Part shown: positions 11,476-24,600 of the stretch, piece by piece
Numbering within the stretch: the stretch's first letter is position 1
Layout: every line of letters starts with the position of its first letter
Assembly (NCBI RefSeq): GCF_033807715.1
Contig: NC_084599.1
Location: forward strand, 26,654,125 to 26,718,124
Source of the DNA: Cololabis saira
Taxonomy: Eukaryota > Chordata > Actinopteri > Beloniformes > Belonidae
Length of the DNA: 64,000 bases
Direction: 5' to 3'
Translations under genes and position numbers: made by a program
The notes under the pieces: model-generated
The model's input: only the letters and a program-made list of their open reading frames with translations
The model's database searches: none
What the model was told of the DNA's origin: nothing

Positions 11476-14400
11476 TATTTATCTGTTTTCTTGTGGTTGT
11501 GTTTTGTGTGTTTTGCTTTTATTCAAATGCCAGCGTGCACACGAGCACACTCCACATAGATCTCATAGATCTCATTTAGCTGTCACACGGCCGTCTCCCG
11601 GCCGTATTTACGCTGGCGTAATTACCAAAGCCAGATGACAAGTTGCTGACAGAGGGCAGAAAGATGGACCGTGCCCTTGAGTTTGGACTTTACCCGCACG
11701 GCCTGTTCATCGAAAACCTAATAATGCCGTAGGTGGATCTTGCATAAAATGTGAGCTCCAAAACCTGAGGACTCCCCGGTGTCTAGAGTTCTCCTCAGAA
11801 ACTGGACGGCAATAACCCATCCTGCTGAAAATGCAAGTTTAAATCTTCAAACTATTTTCCTCCCCTGGAGAAATATATACGGCTATAAGTGCCATAAATA
11901 CAATGGCACTTAAGTATTTCTGACAGCAAGCTCCCCCTTCTGGGAGCAGTTCTGTTAATGCTTGTTGGGTGAGAAAATGGAGGACGTTTCAGATGTTGCT
12001 GCCATCAATCAACAGCATAGTTTTCATCTGAAAGAAGAGATGAAGGCAGCCATAACATTATGTCATCTGTCAATAAAATACTTTCTTGCTCCCACAGCAA
12101 CTGTTTAGCACCATCCGGTTTCTTGCGCCGCACTGAAAATGACTATCATCCTGCCGTAATGCCGCATACGCAGAGGTGAATGTGCCTCTTCGGCTCAAGT
12201 TCACAAGAATAACAACCGATATGACACACAAAGCAATCTGTAGCACAACGTGTAAAAAGTCAAATTCCAGATTTACTCATGTTTAAGATGCAGAGCCTAC
12301 AGTAATCGGCCCCATTTCACAGCAAGAAACGGGCTCGTAAACCTCTCATATTTATATCCCTGCGGTATTATTTCAGCTGCTACGGCCACTCGCGGCGCAG
12401 CCAAGGAGACAGTCGATGTCATTGTTCAAGAACAACAAGAGAGCGCATCAAGACTTGCGAGCGCTGCGCCAGAAATCCCCGCCATCTCATCACCATCTGT
12501 TTTCCTTTTGCATAGCTTTCATTCTCGAGCCAACGGAGGCTAAGGTCTATATTCTTGGTTTGCCTGGCTGCTGCCATTTTGTGAGGTGACAAGACAAAAC
12601 AGTGAAGAAACACAAAAGCAAACAAACAAAAAAAAACAGGCTCCTCTAAGATATCTCATCTATAGCTGCCAACGGAGAAAACACTGCATGAATCACAACA
12701 AAGCAACAGGGCAATTTCAAGTACTCAGTCATTCAAATCAACTGATAATACTTCTGCCATGATGCTTCATAGCTTTTAAAGTGTTTTCACCGCATTTAAT
12801 TTGAGAGGCTGGAAAAATGCACATGAATTGCTACAGCTATTATCAGTGTATCATTAACTGGGGAATTGAAAGGACCCGTGAAGCATGGCAACATTAAGTC
12901 TTTAATCTATTACATTGTACAGATAAAGACCGAATCAGCCGTTTGGTTATATTACCCCCAGAAGCCGAGGCAATGGAATGTTTATGAGCAGACATTATAT
13001 TGTCTCTTATTGTTTGCTGGGAATCACAACAAAATATTTACTGGTGGGTTCTTCATTTCCTGCCTGGTTCGACTCAAGCTTGATTAAAAGTTTAACCACC
13101 CCACTTTGTTTGCAGGTTCAGTGAATTAGAATTGAACAGAGTTCACACGGTATTCTTCAATGAAGAGCTGGGAGGAAAAAAAAGTGTATGTTGGTTTGTA
13201 ACTGAGGATTTTTTTCCTTCTAGCTCATGTGTCTTATACTCCCAGCAAACGCTGCATTTCAAAGTGTAGGGAGTGTTAAAACTGTGTGTGTGTACGTGTG
13301 TGAAAGCCTTCAGCACAGGCCTCTGTACCCGTCACCCTGTCTCCAGAAGGATTTAATCTGGTACCTCATGCCTCGCACTCAAAGGCATTGACTGACAACT
13401 GGCAGAGGGCTGGAGAAATATGCATGACGTCTCACACTGGAGGCGTGTGTGTTCCCCATATGTCGGCGTACGTGCTCGTAGCGGCTCTGGATGATACCTG
13501 CGCGTTTGTGTATTCGTACAGTTTGGATGAACATTAATCCACACATGAGGGTGGAACGGTGGATTACATTTGTACGTGCATGATGTGTGTTCAGCATCCA
13601 TGTGCGGACTGAAAGCTCAGCCGTGCCGCTCTTTAGCGCGAGCCTCCCGGTGTGCTCAACATGTGTGTTTTACAACTTTGGAGACGCCTGGAAATTCAGC
13701 CTGAAGGGGAAAGAAACAAATTGCTTTGACTCGCGTTACTGTAAATGATCTTTTTGTGTGCGTTTGTAGTTGTACTTTTTGAAGTCGTTCCACTTTTTAA
13801 TTTAGCAGATCTTATTTGAAGCATTGCTTGCTAGATTATCATGTCTGAAAATGGAAAAAAAAATAGGAATACCTATCTAAGTGTTGTTCAGGAGAATAAA
13901 AAATCATAAAAATCTGAAGAAAGGTGAAGATTTTTAACATAGATGTTAGATGCCACCTGAAACACACAGAATTCATCTCAAGTAGTAGTAGCTAACTTTG
14001 ATTCTCAACTCCTGCTCAAACTTAACTATACAGGCTAAACTATGCTCAGGGAACTGACTGTATTTAAACATAGAGGGAAAGACAATTGTACAAGGTTTTA
14101 CACTTTTTCAGTATGACTGTAGGTGATGGGAAAAAAAGACGGATCCACTTTTACTGGTTCTGTTTTGCATTGTTTGAACATGTTGTATGGTATGATCTTC
14201 ACTGGGACAGTTTTTTTTAAATAAAAAGTAATGTATCAGCATGTTTTATTTTTTTATAAAGTGCATTCTAAAAGTATTCTTTCGATTAAAAACAACTTCT
14301 GTGATATCAATATATATTTTCCTTTTTCCACAACCCAGGAGAAACCCAGCTCTCTGCATGAATAAAGAAGTAAATGTTCAACCGGATACTTTTTACGTAA

Positions 14401-14996
14401 AATTATAGTATAACTTGCTTGTCACCTAAAAAATCCTAAAAAACAGTTTTAAAACTGTAACTTTACTTCTACTTGAGTAAGATTTATTAAGATTAATTGT
14501 ACTTTAATTAAGCCTGGCTATATAACCCACTTATATGGTGAAAATGTTCTCTTGGAAATAGATCTGGTACCCTTCATACCGACAGCCACTACAGAACGCA
14601 CCGAACCAATCCTGACGGGGCGCGTTTCATCTGATGGCTCTCGTAGGAGCATCAAAGATCCACTATTCAAAACAACCACGGCGGCTGGTGTCATATGCTT
14701 CTTTTTGGCTGTATGCCAGTCCAGAGGGAGCTTCTTCTGGGTCCTGTCGATATTGCTTCCTGGAAATCAAAGTCAAAGAGGAACCAGAGTAATTCTTTGT
14801 AACGAAAAGGAAAAGAAGTAATTAGGCTGACCAGGCTACTCCGAGCTCAGCTTTCTCACACGGAACAAAATGTTCAGTGAAGAACGCTTGGAGAAATGTG
14901 GCTCCCTAAACTTTAAAATTGGTGTAAGACATGTAAACATTTCGGCCCTTTATAAATCGGTATAATGTAGAAAAGTAAAGTAAAGTAGTTAATATT
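11476..14996. other. intergenic, no gene recognised
   Basis: No coding feature recognised. The stretch 12,860-13,060 is relatively complex unique sequence with motifs such as CTTATTGTTTGCTGG and AAATATTTAC, resembling FOX/SOX-type sites. It could be a conserved non-coding element, but that cannot be judged without an alignment. Confidence 0.4.
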
Positions 14997-15536
14997 TACC
15001 GTATTTTCTGGACTATAAGCCGCTACTTTTTTCATAGGTTTTGAACCATGCGGCTTATACAAAGGTGCGGCTATTCTGTGGATTTTTCTTCCAGCTCTCG
15101 GGGCGCTCTAACCGGAATTAGAATCAAAACTAAGACAAAATAAATGCAAAGAAGAATACACTACTTCTTCTTTAGCAGATAGAAGTAGGTAGAAGCAGAT
15201 TTCAAACAGATGAATAGATAAATAAATACTGGTTATTTTCTCTTGGTTCTGTCCAGTTTTAATCAGCAAAGTTTCTGCCGTGTTAAAAGACACTGTTAGG
15301 AAAGGATCTATTTAGGTACAAACATGTACATCATTTACAGTTCAAATGGTTCTGTACATGTAGTAAATGTCTAATCTAACAACATAAATATTTGCGGCTT
15401 GCATATCTTTTTTTTTAAATAGAGTGGATGCGGCTTATATACAGGTGCAGCCTGTATATCTTTTTTTATTGTTTTTCTACAAATAGAGCGGTGCGGCTTA
15501 TATACAGGTGCAGCTTATAGTCCAGAAAATACGGTA
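14997..15536. mobile_element. TA-flanked MITE with TACCGTATTTTC termini
   Basis: The left end TACCGTATTTTCTGGACTAT is matched by the reverse complement of the right end through about 25 bases, with one mismatch. The outermost TA on each side fits a TA target duplication, as in Tc1/mariner-type elements, but the superfamily is not certain. Near the right end the block GTGCGGCTTATATACAGGTG recurs about 60 bases apart, giving an internal tandem repeat. No transposase frame is present. Confidence 0.85.
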
Positions 15537-17702
15537 CCTTTATTTTCTTGAGCTTCCACATTAATGTCTGATGGGAGAAAAGGGTAAATGACAATAACTT
15601 GAGAATGTAACTAAAGTATTAAAATGCCCATTTTGACTAAAAGCCTATTTTGCAACAAATAGATTTACAGATGTGATTTCAGAAATGCTGCAGCTAATAC
15701 TTGCTGTGATCACCAGCTTCTTTATTTCTGTTTAAAGACCTTCTGGGCTTACTCTCCTTACCACTTCACTGCTGTACATGTTGTCACAAGAAGCAGGAAT
15801 ATAGTTTGACATTTCATGTAAAGGCCTCGTAGTTAATTATAACAGCGTACAGCTGTGGTTTAACGTCTAGAAGGGAGTTATCAAGCTTTGAGGCCTTGAA
15901 TGGTTGCACTGTATAAGCAGCGGTCTCGTATGTCAATCTGCAGGGCCAGTGCTGCTGCGCCGCTAAGCCTCGTCATTGTTACAGTTGCTACTGTTGGATA
16001 GAGAACACGCTCACGCTGCTGGGAACCCGTGTGTGTTTGTGTGTGTGCACATGATGCGCGCGTATGTCAGCATGTCTGTCTTTACCTTTGTAAAGCATGT
16101 GTTCATATCAATGAGTCCCTGGACATCTGTGCAGTTTGTTACTGTTTAAGTGTGTGTGAGTGTGTGTGTGTCTTGGCAGAAGATCAGATCCTGCGCCGAC
16201 AACAACAGGTCCCCCGGTTTTGTGCCAAGTCGCACGGTGCCCCTTAATTCCCCATAATCCATCCTGTCTCCAAGATGGTGATCCTTGTGTGTCCGTGTCC
16301 CTGGTCCCCCTCCAATGACACCAGAAAACTGTCGCTGCTCTCTGATTCCTTTGGAAACTCGTTTTCGCGTCAGCCCATCAGTCCTCGCAGTAACCAGTTG
16401 GCAGAGACTGTCAGAGCTTTAGTTAAGCCTTATCATGTCCTTTGTCCCACACAGGGGGGTACTAGGGCTATTAGATTTCCAAACAAGTCCAATTTGGTAC
16501 CACCATGATTCAATCTGTCAGCTATGAGAGTATTGCAAGCGGAGGACTGCAACATAGAAAAATTCCCTCTGTGGTGTTCCGAGGTCGGTACAGTAAACTG
16601 CCACATGTAACACACAATGTCAGAAGTGTCTAAAGCAATTTTAAATAACACACATCTTTCATTTCCTTGTAGGCGCAGCAGGGGCTTTCAATTCCTGAGT
16701 GCTATGCCAGAAAAAAAGTCCCACATTCAAAAAGAATGGAGTCCTATAACTTGTTGTATTTTTTCAATGGCTTGAAACTAAAATATTTAATTAGCACCTC
16801 CTCTTTCAAATAAAAATCTGATCTGATATTTAGTCAGTCTATGTTTTTCCTTGGGTTCCACAGCACGTTGTCCCAGAAGTTTTAGGAAAATCCATGTAGA
16901 ATCTTGTAATTTTCAGACACCCCACAGTGTTTCCATGAGCAGAACAGTTCTTTCTTTCCTTTGTGGTGGATGAGAATAAAAACATATTTCTTTTTCACTC
17001 TTTTCCTGACAAAGGACACAGAGATTTGGGGACATTTCTGCAGGCCTTTTGCTTGCATTCTTTTTCACCTCCCCGAGGGCTACACGGTGGACTCGTGGTG
17101 CAATATTTTCACAACACTTACTCTAAGGAGAGCAAAAGTTCCTGGACTCTGTCCATTTGTAGACAGTTTGCTTTTTCTGTGGGTTGATGAACACTCGGGT
17201 CTATGTTCCTACGAAAGTCATCGCGGTCGAGGCTCAGCTGACGCGCACCATTAACTCACAAAAGAGCAGATGCTGTCTGTAAGCAGGCTTTCTATGCATT
17301 TCTTTAAAAGGATAAGCGCTCGTATGGCCCACATTTTAAATCCACTCTCCTTCAGTGGTACATCTGAGTCCAAGTGGTACACAGAGCCAGAGTGATACAA
17401 GCTTTTTTTCTTTCATCCAGAAATCCGTTCCTACCTGTGGAGAAGTCAGTAATAGAGAGGTTCACATACTTTTCCCAGCCTGACCTGTGAATGAACGCAG
17501 TGTTTTGTGAGTCCCCGGTTCACAAAATCTGTCTTTAGACTGGCACTTGATCATTTTTTCATATATATATATATATATATATTTAAATATAGAAACATGT
17601 ATTAACCCATAAACTATCCTCTTAGTAGTAGTTCTCAACAAAAAAACAAAGGTTCAATATTCCATGAAATGTCATGTCAGCTTTATTCGCTTGTCATATA
17701 TT
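15537..17702. other. intergenic, no gene recognised
   Basis: Mostly unique sequence, with a GT-rich stretch at about 16,030-16,170 and a short (AT)n run at 17,560-17,582. ORFs at 16,029-16,508 and 16,961-17,254 show no recognisable protein. Confidence 0.45.
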
Positions 17703-17860
17703 TTCATTTCATTTCATTTTATTCTTTATTTCATAAAAAACAAAATAATAATTCAATACAAATACAAATACAATTGTTCTTAAATTGTGAATGAAAAGGG
17801 AGCAGAAAGAAGAAGAATCTTATCTGATCTGCCCCTTTTTCCAAGAAATAACTTCACAAA
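17703..17860 (-). mobile_element. non-LTR retrotransposon 3' end (L2/CR1-like), fragment
   Basis: Read on the minus strand, this ends in ATGAAATAAAG followed by an (AAATG)n-type tail. A TTCTTCTTTCTGCTCCC block precedes it. The same layout (a TTCTTCCTACTCC block, then GAAATAAA and a short tandem tail) ends the LINE fragment at 49,163-50,058, so both probably belong to one LINE group. Only 3' untranslated sequence is present. Confidence 0.5.
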
Positions 17861-20548
17861 TAACATAAATTAAAAATACTAATAATAAAAAACTACTAAG
17901 TGAATAAAAAAACTAAAATAAAATAAAATTAAAATAAAATAAAATTACCGCCGCCTATGGGTATGTCAATCAAACTATATATAATATAATATATATTCAA
18001 TACTTTCTAATGGCAGCCAACAGATGTGTTAAATTATTAGATTTTTTTTTTAAATTCCTCCAGCTGTGATCAGAGAACCTGACGGCACATATTTATGAAT
18101 CCACCAGGGCAACTATTTGCTTTGTTACAACAGAAATCCCATGTGCCAAGCTACAAGCTCTTGGGCTCAGGACACCACTGCCATCCTTTCACCGTCTGAA
18201 AGCGGGCCGACTGTATTTGTCTGTCAGTCAGTTAGTTACTGTATATCAGATGTCAATCATCACCCTTGCAGACCAGACCTTCCCTGTGTGCAGCCAGAGT
18301 GAATTCTGGCCCCCCTGCCGCACTCCAGTGTGAACTCCTCACCCCAGCCATAATGCGCTTGGCCTTCATCCAGCCTTCCTTCAGCCTCCCAACTTTTACC
18401 TTTTTCTCTCTATTCACAGCACCAGCATTTATGGACACACAGATCCATCACTCAGGATACTTTATGTTCCCTCCCCTCATCCCTGTGTAGGCCCTTATCC
18501 AACTATTCCTGGTATTTAGCCTGAGTGACAGAGTTTAATAAAGTGTTCAGGAATAAAAGGGCATTATTAAAAGGGTGTAGGGGGAGGGAGGCCACTAAAA
18601 GGCCAGTTTTTAGGCCGGCCAGGTGAGGAGCAATGTTCACATTAGGAGAACTCCTTGAGCGGAGCAATGAGTCACACCCGTACTAACCAAAGTTGGCATG
18701 GATGCATGGAGGAGTAATTAAAAAGAAAGCATAGGAAGGTGTAATAGCTTGTAAAATTATTAAATAACAATTATCTCAACAAATGCCCTCCCGGAGTGCT
18801 GTCTGTTCAACACTACGACTGCTATATAGTGTGTAATTCTACGTGAAGTTGGGGTTTATGGACATCACAAAAAGCATTACCGCCATGTCTAGGAATGTGT
18901 GCTGCATGGGCGATCCTGGCCAATGATAAGGCGCCATCTGTTACCCATGAGTGGGATTGGGGGGCAGTCCACGTACACAGATGCATACACACACATACAA
19001 GCCAGTCTTGTCATCTCTAAAGACCTCCCTCTGTAGCCAAGATTATGGAAGGGTTGGTTAGTTTTCTTTCTGTTATTGTAACGTCTTTGGGCGGCAGACG
19101 CTGCCCCTTTCTTCCTCGCTTCGGTTTCTACCGGGGATTACAAGGAGTGATGGGGGTGAAGGGATGGCAGCAAACTCCTGTCTCCACACTTACTTTCGTA
19201 TGAGTTTGGGGACACGGGGCCCCCATGAAGGCAGCTCACTTCACCCCCTCCCCGTTTTAATACGATTGGATGTCCTAGGTAGCATGGAAGAGGGGGAGTC
19301 GCACAATGGGCGCAAAGAAGTGACAAGAAAAAAAGAGATTGTGTGATTTCATTTTTTTTCCTCATGCCGTGTGCAGTCAGTGGTTGTTGTGCTTGGAAAC
19401 GGTTCAGAGGGCGAGAGGGCTGCCATGGGGGCGCAGAACAAGGATATGGTGATTCCAGTTTAGTCAGAAAAAAACCTCACAGGATCGTGTTTCCACTGAA
19501 AGCTTTCAAAAGTGCCCCCACAAGCTTTCTAACCTATAGCTTAATTAAAGAATGAGTGGCAAGAAAGTGAGTCAAAACAAATGGAAATTATATATTTTAA
19601 GAGCTTCTGTCCTACTTCCCTGGCACAGGAAAATGCAGCAGGGGATATGTTCCCTTCAAATAAAATAGACAGATTTTTATTTTTCTCTTGGTGAGCTTAA
19701 ATGAAAAATTTGTGAACAAACCGATGTACAATGCCTATTAAGGGTGAGCGGCTGCTGCAGGAGTCTCTTATGTACTCAAAAGTCATATACAAGGCCTTTG
19801 CTTTCCAAGTATGAGGATGAAAATGAAATGTGGCAACAAAGTAAGGTTCTGTTCAATAGAATGTGAGGTGCTTGACCGACCAAGCAAAAATGCTATGTTT
19901 TGCAGCAAGAACAAAACAAGGATTTAACAACAAGAGAAAGAATTTGACTCGTCTGGACCTGCCTCCAAACACTGGCCTTCTGTTTTTGTTTTCAGTTTCT
20001 GATACAAGCACTTTTTTTTCTTCCATTCTGTTTGTTCAAAAGTTTGTTTTCGCTCAATGGATTTTAATCCATCTGCAAGAGCAAATCCCTACCAGGGTTT
20101 CACCCTTAATACGGAGCGTCACCTTTCCAACCTGTTATTTCCAGAGAGAGGGCTGGCATGAACTCCTGACAGAGGAGGAAGGTGGAGGCAGGGCGACGAG
20201 AAGTCAGCCCAGGTAGAGGAGCAGCGGGGGGTGACACAGACGGCAGCAGTGGGGAACAGCAGCACAGATGCAGAGGAGCCGGAAAAAAGTCTTCAGCCAT
20301 GATGAGAACCCCAGTGGAGGTTGTAATGACAGAGGTGGGAGATGAGAAAGTTAGGAGGAAGATATAGTCACGTCTAAGCATCTCATGGGTTCTGCTGAGT
20401 GAATAAATAAAGCCGCCAGCCTTCGTCAAGGATTTTTAAGTTACTTTGAAGGTAGGAGCTTGTAGGAATTGCAACAGAGTTAAGCCTTCTCTCTAGACAC
20501 AATGAAGGCCTTCTTGTCCTGCAGAATTAGGTTATATTAGAGATCTAA
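17861..20548. other. intergenic, no gene recognised
   Basis: AAAAT-type low-complexity sequence occupies about 17,900-17,945. The remainder is unique-looking, with chance ORFs only. The overlapping frames at 19,863-20,429 have no recognisable domain. Confidence 0.45.
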
Positions 20549-21055
20549 AGCCCCATTTCCACCGAGCGGTTCGGTCCGGGAGAGGCCGTTACGGTTCCAT
20601 GTTTCCATTATAAAAGAGGTCCCGTACAACTGAGCCATACTGCATCATTTCTGGGCCCCCTTCAGTTGTAGGTTTATAGGGAAATAGTACGGTTAGGGCG
20701 GAGCTACTGGCGTCACACGACCCGTTGATTGGTGGACAGTCACTGCCCACGACAAAAGCAAGCGTGAAACAAACACCGAGTTGCCACTCAGTCGTAATTG
20801 GAAAGATAATAGGAAAAGCATGGCTGCAAACAACAGTGAGGTCTGGTCAATAGGGATGGGCGGTATGGACTAAAAAAATGATCACGATAATTTCTGGCAT
20901 TTATCCCGATAACGATAAAAATGACGATAAAAAAGATACCAATTCAACTCCACCTTTGTAACTATAAATGTATCACCACATTCAGTCTCTGGAGCCAAAA
21001 CACTGCTCTAAAAGAATACTAAATGCTACTAAACGTCATCAATGGGAATTTATCG

Positions 21056-21175
<120 letters not shown>

Positions 21176-21184
21176 GGCTCATTT

Positions 21185-21293
21185 CCATCCTTCCTTCCTT
21201 CCTTCCTTCCTTCCTTCCTTCCTTCCTTCCTTCCTTCCTTCCTTCCTTCCTTCCTTCCTTCCTTCCTTCCTTCCTTCCTTCCTTCCTTCCTTC
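21185..21293. repeat. (TTCC)n microsatellite
   Basis: About 109 bases of TTCC units, separated from the CTTT tract by ten unique bases. The two probably arose from one expanding pyrimidine tract. Confidence 0.98.
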
Positions 21294-21667
21294 ACGTACG
21301 TTGTGCGTGGATTTAACGCAGAACCATAAATCATCTTTACACAAAAACGTCATCAACGGGAATTTATAGTTTTTACCGCGAGATGATAAATTCTTACCGT
21401 GGGGAATTTTTTTGACGGTTTATCGTGAACGGTAAAATATCACCCATTCCTACTGGTCAGCTCTGGAACTACAAACTTTCTTAGCTATAGTTGCTATAGT
21501 GTGACTGAGTGAGCTGGATGGAGCAGTAGGAAATTAAAGTGTGTATGAAGATATATTGTTATTGTTTGTAACGTCACGTTTCTTGTCGTCACTTTCGTAT
21601 GACGCCACACTTGGCATTTGGTCCGAACCCTGCATGCCCAGTGGTCCGACTTGCAGTGGGAACGCTC

Positions 21668-24600
21668 ACCTGAATTGGCTGGACAATTCTAACCCTTCCC
21701 AACTGTACCGTATCACCTTGAATTGCTGAAATGTGCTATACAGATAAACTTGCCTTGTCTTGCCTTAAAATTGTCTGTGAGATATATCACCTAAAATTAA
21801 CTAATTAGAACGGTGTGGATGTGCAACAGATGTGTGGACAAAGAATCTGGTGGTACCGCGAGTGTGTCAGGTACGAGAGTGCAACCATGTTACCACTCCC
21901 TCGTCCTGCAATCACACCCCGAGGCCTTTGTCATGAACAAACGTGTGTTCCCAGAGAACTTGTCAGGTTAAATAAGGGGTTAATCATGAGAGGGGTGGAC
22001 CGAGGCTGCCAAGTGTTTGACGCTGGGGCACAGTCAGACCATTGGCATGAAACCCCTTGGGGGTGTCTCATATCCAGTGGCAGCCTTCCAAGTGTTTTTT
22101 GCTGGCAATGTCTGCTGTGGTGGACACGTTGTTGCTCGACTAGCTTCGTGGCCACAAACACCCTTTAACTACTGACAGATCACTATTTGCTTGTTTTCTG
22201 GGTCAGGGAAGTCTATCGGGAGTGGAAAATGTGTAACGTTAACACATACGTACCACACACTTATTTCTGGTTTGAGTTTTCTTTTTTTTTTATCATTTTT
22301 GCTTTGAGTTGTCCTGTTGAAGTCATCTTCTCCACAGAGACCTGCAGTCCTGCTATCCTCTGCAGTCTCGCCTGCCTCACGATGCCCCTGTGAAAAGGTA
22401 GAAACTAGCTTGTCAAAATGAATTCAATAGCAAAGTCAAACTGCCCACCTCCTTTAACAACAGTTTTCCCTCCAAGCTGGCTGGTTTTCTCCATCAGAGT
22501 ACACACATTTCAGCTGTCCTGCTTCTTCACTGTCAAGGTGCTAACAGACCATGAGCGATGTCAATACGGAGCTCGTCTGATCAGCATTTGGCTTGCACAT
22601 GTAAATCTGTGATACATGTGTGCTCGGAGCTCATCTGGCCTTGCAGCGCTGTGTGTGACGGTGGGGCCGCGCGGGTCTGTGAGGGGGAAACTAACGGTGG
22701 GCCAACAACTCAACATACTCCGCTTTTTCCAGGTGACCCGCTGCTGCCACGTACAGCCTGTGAGCCGTACCTTGGATCCTGCCAGCACCTTGCTGATCCA
22801 AACCTGTGAATCTGATACCAATTAGTGGTGACCTAATCACGCGCCTCCAAGTTCTGGCTTTTGTCAAGAAACAAAATGAAGAGATCAAGAAAAGTAATGA
22901 ATAGAGCTGAAAAAAGGGGGGTTTAAAAAATGTAAATAAAAAAAAAAAGAAAAATCCAGCAAGAAAAGAGCGGTCAAGGGATTATTTGGAGAAGTAATTT
23001 GGCAGTAGAAGGCTTGAACAGTCTTAATTTAATCCCTTTGGAAATCAGTAGGAATAAGAAAGGACAGTGGACGATGTGTGCGGAGGACTTTGTGATTGTT
23101 TCAGTCCTGGCATGTTAGTATGATGAACCACAACCAAAATGTCCCCGAAGGCTCACGTAGGCTTTGTAAGACAAACAGAAATACATTCACTTGGGCACCG
23201 ACTCACAGCCACTCACACACATGCACATGCATCATTGTCATTGTTCTCCTCTCGCAGGTGGAGGGTTGGCATTTAACCAGTCAGCACTGTCCCGCTGAGC
23301 TCCCAGCAGATTTGCAGTTCATCAGGGGGTCATATCTCTCCCACTCTCTTCCTCTGTTCATTCATTACTCCGTTCATCACAGCACCTCTGGGCCAAACTG
23401 AGGTGGTATACTGCCCCCTAGTGGGGCTTTTCCGTCGTGGAGCTGCGAGAGTCAGTCAGCTCTGCAACTCTTTCAGCTAATTTTGAACAAATAACCTCTC
23501 TTTGAACTCAGTGTCATTCAGAGTTCACAGAGTCTGAGTTAACAGCTAAGCTCCTTTATTTTCACAGATAATAACGCTTAGACATGCCTGATACTCTTAA
23601 TGATTTCAGAGCTTTTGCATGTTTGCTAGAAGCATTTTATACACTGGTGACGGCGTTAATGGGCAGGTTTTACAAATTTCCCAATCATGTACAGTGCTGA
23701 GAAATGAGTGCCCGTTGTATATGTTTTAAATATTAAATAGTATTACATTACTAACATCAATTTATAAAATAATTTCTATCAAATTATACATTTTTCTCGA
23801 ATATTTACATGTAGAAATTAGACCTGTATGGATTAAACAAAGAAATGTAGCAAGCAAAGCAATGTAATACTTTAAAATAATCATTTAGCTGTACTGCAAG
23901 AGCAATATGTTTTTTTTTTAGTCCTATTTTAATTGCTGTTTATTATTGGTTTTAGAACATTATTATTTTATCATTAGTAGTAGTAATAGTAGTTGGACTA
24001 TAAATTCACTTTAGGCAAACAAAATTGCTCAGTATCTGAAACATATCTGGCAAGTACTCGTAGTTTTTTTTTTTTAATAAATAAAGATTTGGTGGCAAAT
24101 TCCCACCCCTGTTGAACTCCTGAAATCCTGCAGTAGCTGTGACTTCTCATGCCGGGTGTCTGCAGCGTGGCGGGGAGGTTGGGTGGCCCTGAGAGTGTCC
24201 CTGGGAAACACTGAACCCCGCGCTGCCTCCAGTAGCCGACCCCCAGATACAGGAAGGGCCACACGCCAGTGTTCTTGTGGTGCTGGTCCCAAGCCCGGAA
24301 AAATGGGGAGGGTTGTGTCAGGAAGGGCTTGAAACCTGTTCCAAATCAATATGTGGAGCAAGAAGATCCACTGGGAAAAGGCAAGGATGCTGTCAGCTGT
24401 CGGAGCGCTTTCGAACGTTCATCTGAAAGACGCACGTGATTTCATAACCCCCTACAGATCATTGTTCCCCCTACGGTAATTTGTGATTGGCTACATTAAT
24501 TAAGAAGCAATGTACTACATTATATTTTTATTTTTACCTATAGCCTAAATCTCTTTTTTTTCTTTTTTTGTCATTTGTCTAATGTGAGTTTGCGTTGCTC

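Noticed and set aside
21815..22168. 117-codon plus-strand ORF
   Set aside because: Overlaps an equally open minus-strand frame, and neither shows a known motif.
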